Assembly: GCA_003427395.1 (NCBI GenBank)
Contig: BFEA01000566.1
Coordinates: 823,052-844,859 of the forward strand
Reading direction: 5' to 3'
Length of the DNA: 21,808 nt
Source of the DNA: Chara braunii
Taxonomy: Eukaryota > Streptophyta > Charophyceae > Charales > Characeae
In this document: positions 18,192-21,808 of the stretch, piece after piece
How the letters are laid out: each line of letters starts with the position of its first letter
How positions within the stretch are numbered: the stretch's first letter is position 1
Position numbers and translations under genes: made by a program
The notes under the pieces: model-generated
Databases searched by the model: none
Told to the model about the DNA's origin: nothing
The model's input: the letters and a program-made list of their open reading frames with translations, nothing else

Positions 18192-19281
18192 GTTTATGCA
18201 AGGAACATGAATGTGGACGAAGCACAGAAATCCCAATTGCAAATCACACTGAAGTCCAAGTAGTCAAAGCAAGAGCAGATAACACATTGGAACCAAGCAT
18301 TGTTGGCCATCCATTTGAGAACGATACAGCAAAAGTCGTGAGTCAATGTCCAAGCCCAATCGGGCAACACCAACAACATAACCCGAAGTAGCCCTCTCTC
18401 TTGAATGGCGCCAGGCGCCCTATCTCTTCTACAGCCTATCCTACAACCACAGTCATGGAAGCAACCAGACGACTTGACGACCAGCTAGTGATGACGTCAA
18501 CACCAATGCCGACCTCCTCTTTCACCAGCTACATCACTCTCTCGTGTCCCTCACTCTCCCTTGTTATCCCACACAGCGCCCTTCAGAACCACCTTCGCCC
18601 TCACATTCTCCAGCGCTCCCATGCAGCCTGGCTATGGCTGCCAGCGCCCTGCGCCCAGGCCGTGCCCTACCGCTTAGCGCCAGCCTGCCTTCTCTCAGCC
18701 TAGTGCAGCGCAGCACACTCGCAATGCAACAGCGTGCCGGCCTTGCTCGCAATGGCCAAGATCCCTGCCCACTCGCCCGCTCTGCCTATATGCCAGTGTT
18801 GCGTGTGGGCGGTCTACCTTGAGCCTGCGCCTGGGCCCCAGTACCTGTACCCAGGCCGAATGCAGATGGGGCCCAGGTAATACAGTTGCGCCCCTTATGC
18901 TAGGGCCGTTGTCCAGATTCAGACCCCGTACCGGTTTCCCATTGGCTTCCTCGGCCTCTACTACGAAATACTGCTTTTCCAAAGGCCAGGGACCAATGTG
19001 TGATGTGTCGGCCTCTCAGACTGTCGCCCAGGGCTCAACCAACCCCGGCCCTGGGCTCAACTGCCTCTGCAGGAGTCGGAGGCTCATGATGCACTTCAAC
19101 CAACTGGCGTGCGGCAACTGTCTGATACACACTTTGGGAAATGCTGAATGAAGGCCTCTTCGTGGATATTCTGGCCCGCCTTCACTTAGGGCGGGCATGA
19201 GGCTTGCTGGGGGCCTATGCCCAGAATATATGTATGTCGTCAAGACCCCGTTGAGGGCTCAATCCTCACATTTATACTAAG
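18192..19281 (+). mobile_element. 1.1-kb dispersed repeat family, copy 3
   Basis: Same orientation as copy 1. It shares the left end (GCAAGGAACATGA, CAGAAATCCCAATTGCAA), CCAACTGGCGTGCGG near 19100, the hairpin GCCCGCC-TTCACTTAG-GGCGGGC (19174-19196) and GAGGGCTCAATCC at the right end. The central ATTGGCC region is strongly diverged. TTTATAGTA occurs on both sides (18183-18191 and 19282-19290). That could be a 9-bp target duplication, but the word is AT-rich. The copy lies in TBC intron 1, inverted relative to copy 2. Confidence 0.75.
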
Positions 19282-19290
19282 TTTATAGTA

Positions 19291-19878
19291 AATAAGGGCT
19301 GTTACCTGTAGGGGTGAAACTGTCTAAAAGACTAAAAAGGGGTGTACGTCTCAGAGAGATTGTTGCGTTTGGATTGGATTGTGGGCCTGATTTAGGAAAG
19401 GAAGGGGGGTTTGAAATTTTCAACCCTTGATGTGTGTCTCACTGATTCTAGGACCAGATGGTACAAATTATTCAAAAGCTTGTCTTTCAAAAAAAAAAAA
19501 GAAAAAAAAAGAGCTCGTCTTTGCCCTCAGGAGATGCCGCGGGTGCCACGTGGAAATGAGAGGGTTCGTGGATTTCTGCCATTCGTATCTGAGCATTGCG
19601 TTTTGCTACCGCCCTTCATCATTGTGACGGAGGAGAATTTGTTTGGGAAGAATCATCACAGTGAATGTGAGGAGTTTGCCACTGAGTGAGAGTTGCACAA
19701 ATGGGTGTGTTCCTATTTGCCGGTGAGTTAATAAAAAATTGTAGAGCTTGCGTTATACCGGAGTGCTCTTTGACATTGGGTTAGCGGATTTGAAAAACTC
19801 ACTACTGAATGTGACAGATTAGCCAGCTGTGCCTGTTTTCCTGTCAGTTAAGAAGTCAGAAACTTATTTAACACAGAC
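19291..19878. other. End of TBC intron 1, no exon recognised
   Basis: It contains an A-rich run at 19489-19510. An open frame from about 19520 to 19687 follows an AG (TTTGCCCTCAG), but it has no donor and no TBC motif, so I do not call it an exon. Confidence 0.4.
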
Positions 19879-19880
<2 letters not shown>

Positions 19881-19909
<29 letters not shown>

Positions 19910-20108
19910 CTTCTTCTTCTTCTTCTTCTTCGGCATTGTTGTTGTCGTCTCTTCTTCGCCTTCCTTCTCCTCCTCCTCCTCCTCCTTCTTCGCCTTCGCC
20001 TTTGTCGTCGTCATCGTTGTTGTCGTCTTCCTCCTCCTCCTCCCCTTCCTCCTCCTCCTCCTTCATTGTTGTCGTCGTCATCGTTGCTGTTGTTGTCATC
20101 ATCACCTT
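19881..20108 (+). repeat. (TTC)n/(TCC)n/(GTTGTCGTC)n microsatellite abutting the TBC exon 2 acceptor
   Basis: Pure (TTC)n at 19881-19930 grades into TCC and GTC triplets, with pyrimidines dominating up to TTCATCTTCTGCAG at 20120. The tract lies where the branch point and polypyrimidine tract of this intron must be. Confidence 0.9.
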
Positions 20109-20120
20109 CATCTTCTGCAG

Positions 20121-20213
20121 TTGCGTAAAGAACGGGTCAATATAGCAGAGGTTCGAAGACTTGCAAGTCAAGGCATTCCAGATGGTGGGAGCCTACGAGC
20201 AGTAGTTTGGAAG
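20121..20213 (+). CDS. TBC-domain Rab GTPase-activating protein, exon 2 (start of the TBC domain)
   Basis: The exon has 31 codons, bounded by TTCTGCAG|TTG and AAG|GTGAGT, phase 0 on both sides. The peptide contains RRLASQGIPDG followed by LRAVVWK. This is the first TBC helix, in which known members read 'LR..(A/C)..G(I/V)P...R..VWK(L)LLGYLP'. The domain supplies the dual Arg and Gln fingers for Rab GTP hydrolysis, but those motifs (IxxDxxR and YxQ) are further downstream and not found before position 21808. The gene therefore continues past the window or after another long intron. The match of phase and of sequence context (VSQFQAE plus LRKERVNIAE) ties it to exon 1. Confidence 0.8.
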
Positions 20214-20702
20214 GTGAGTGACCTTTCGTTCGTTCATCTCATCTCATCTCGGGTACTCTACAGGCTGCAAGAGTGCTATTAGAAAAGACGGGTGAATAAA
20301 GGAATCAGGCAGCTAAAACAAAGTAAAAGAAGGAAGAAAAGGAGAGAAGATGAGAATCATGAGATAAAGCAAAAGAAAAAGAAAAGGGAAATGAAAGTTG
20401 TGTGCGTTCGGTTCTTCGTTTCTTCCAGTTCTTCCACATTTATCTGATGACGAATGCACCCTTGGTTCATCGCTATCTAACGGTAGAGAAATGACAGTAG
20501 AGAAATGGTGGTTCTTTGTCCTTTCTGCCTCTCGACCTGCAGTGTATGTATCATTACTTGAGGCTCACCTATGCGGTGCGCCATGCACACATGGGTGATG
20601 CATGTGCATGGCGCGCTCATGGGCAGTGCGCTCCAGTACCCACGACTACACCCCATGCGCGTGCATGGGTGAATGTGCCTTTTTTTTTTCATGTGTGTAT
20701 GC

Positions 20703-20771
<69 letters not shown>

Positions 20772-21120
20772 TTGTCGTGTTGAAATGGCCGGCATAACAT
20801 GAAGCTGGAAAAAAAAAAAAACCGAGTTACATTACTTTCTTGAAGTTTCTTCCCTTTGTGAGGGATGGATGTATCTTGCCACCTTTTGGGGCAAGATGCA
20901 CTGATTTTCATTTTGTGTGGTGTCCTGTGGGGACGTTGGCTTACAGTACCCGGCAAGGGAGAAACGCCCTTTCTTTCATCGTTTTCTTTTCGGTCTTTTT
21001 GTGAAATGGCCACGGCCTTGAGACAAGTCAGATTCGTCCAGTTTGTGGGGGATTCGAACCTGGGCAGCATTTAGCAGTTCAGTTCATGGGTGTACCAACC
21101 AGGCCAGGCCCATTTCAATT
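20214..21120. other. TBC intron 2, first part
   Basis: It starts at GTGAGT. The TTCTTCCAG near 20428 could serve as an acceptor, but the following frame (LPHLSDDECTLG) does not match the TBC domain. No exon is called. Confidence 0.4.
20705..20769. repeat. (GT)n microsatellite
   Basis: About 32 uninterrupted GT units lie inside TBC intron 2. Confidence 0.97.
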
Positions 21121-21378
21121 CTGATGGACCTGACGCCGATCAGATAAGTCCGTCACTTCTCAAGTGTGCAAAAAGAGAATGAATCTTGGAAAGATACACT
21201 GCCATAAGCTGTGTCTTTTGTGCAGCGGTGACGGTCCTCTGCCACTCACCACTGTGCAAAAGGCAAAGCTTATGGCAGTGTCTCTCTCCATGTTCTAGCC
21301 GAAGATTCATTCTCTTTTTCAAAAATTGGTGAATGGTGGACCAAGGCCCTTATCAGACGGGTCTCAGATCCGTCAGAT
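21121..21378. mobile_element. Foldback (long inverted repeat) element
   Basis: The left arm begins CTGATGGACCTGACGCCG and runs through GATAAG, AAAAAGAGAATGAATCTT (21170-21187) and CACTGCCATAAGC to GCGGTGACGG. The right arm is its inverted complement, ending at CTTATCAGACGGG and GATCCGTCAG (about 21378). The arms are about 110-120 bp with some indels. ATT lies on both outer sides and may be a 3-bp duplication. No coding capacity, so it is non-autonomous. Confidence 0.75.
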
Positions 21379-21589
21379 TCACAACGGGCCTGCAGCAGGT
21401 AAGTCTAAACAGCCCCCAACCGGGCCCAACGTACCCTGCGCACGACTGTATAGGACTAGAAAACAAAGTTAACAAACATATGGCAAGGGTATCTTTCCAC
21501 GTTGTAGTAATAGATATGTTCTCATTCGCTTAGCCTGGCCTACGTAACGTTCTCGTTGTTGTTTTTTTGTGTGTGTGTGTCAGGGTTGC

Positions 21590-21808
21590 ATGCCTGCCGA
21601 CCGCCGACCCCGACCGCCAACCGTATTGCAGCTGACCAGTAGGGCCGACAGGTTGGCGGTCTGCCGACCAGTCAGAAAACAACCATCCACTGTTTGTTTT
21701 TCAAATCTGAGTTGGGGGCTGTACTGCGCTTGCTGAGTACAGCCCAAATCCGCTGAGAAACTTTTGGGGATGGGGGGGGTTATGTATAGGGGGGGTATAG
21801 GGGGGTAT
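21590..21808 (+). repeat. Dispersed repeat copy B (cut by the window edge)
   Basis: GCCGACCGCCGACC words, the hairpin GGTTGGCGG/CTGCCGACC (21651-21669), TTTTTCAAATCTGAG, CTGAGAAACTTTTGGGG and G-rich GGGGGTATAGGGG runs appear in the same order as in the reverse complement of 2396-2700. An extra hairpin, GGGCTGTACT / AGTACAGCCC, lies at about 21717-21746. The element continues beyond the window. Confidence 0.7.

Larger units (their letters stand above)
14520..20120 (+). other. TBC gene intron 1 (5.6 kb), packed with repeats
   Basis: The borders are GTGAGA at 14520 and TTCTGCAG ending at 20120, both consistent with spliceosomal splicing, and the joined frame is open. The intron holds a palindrome, a possible zinc-finger fragment, two copies of the 1.1-kb family, tandem duplications and several homopolymer and triplet tracts. 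Small extra exons inside it cannot be excluded, but phase 0 at both ends means none is needed. Confidence 0.6.

Noticed and set aside
20398-20560. Candidate next TBC exon after TTCTTCCAG (LPHLSDDECTLG)
   Set aside because: LP resembles the end of LLLGYLP, but the rest does not match the TBC domain and no donor fits the frame.
20477-21070. 197-codon minus-strand frame with Thr-His repeats
   Set aside because: It is extended by the (GT)n microsatellite, and the flanking parts have no family resemblance.

Overview
This window looks like nuclear DNA of a eukaryote with large, repeat-rich introns. I favour a streptophyte such as a charophyte alga, with low confidence in the exact lineage. The reasons are spliceosomal exon/intron structure with GT-AG borders, a Rab-GAP (TBC) gene whose N-terminus resembles plant homologues, abundant microsatellites, and decayed LTR and non-LTR retroelements. 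There are no bacterial operons, tRNA or rRNA genes, or CRISPR arrays.

Layout. Positions 1-2700 hold microsatellites, a cluster of AGCCTGA hairpins (about 500-770), AAAT-rich tracts and one copy of a dispersed repeat (about 2396-2700). That repeat abuts a decayed Ty3/gypsy-type pol on the minus strand (about 2700-3990). A 470-bp pyrimidine tract leads into the most unusual locus, a plus-strand reading frame at about 4501-5607. It reads as a Josephin-like cysteine protease domain followed by two tandem RING-like Cys/His domains, and is interrupted by two in-frame stops. Next come a decayed Gag zinc-knuckle region on the minus strand (about 6390-6535), copy 1 of a 1.1-kb repeat family (about 7093-8205), a 26-bp minisatellite with a 96-bp TA-flanked MITE inside it (8634-8880), and a 3.4-kb retroposed insertion (8965-12363) bounded by an 18-bp target-site duplication and ending in poly(A).

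The right half is mostly one gene. Exon 1 (13662-14519) and exon 2 (20121-20213) of a plant-type TBC-domain Rab GTPase-activating protein are joined in phase 0 across a 5.6-kb intron. The intron holds two more 1.1-kb repeat copies in opposite orientations, a possible BED-type zinc-finger fragment, tandem duplications and microsatellites. A (TTC/TCC)n microsatellite runs up to the exon 2 splice acceptor. The rest of the TBC domain is not recognisable before the window ends. The last 1.6 kb is intron 2, with a (GT)n tract, a foldback element and a second, inverted copy of the repeat seen at 2396-2700.

The TBC gene is the only locus that looks intact. The Josephin/RING locus links a deubiquitinase-like fold with RING-like (E3-type) domains and is the best candidate for an undescribed protein architecture, although this copy appears to be decaying.
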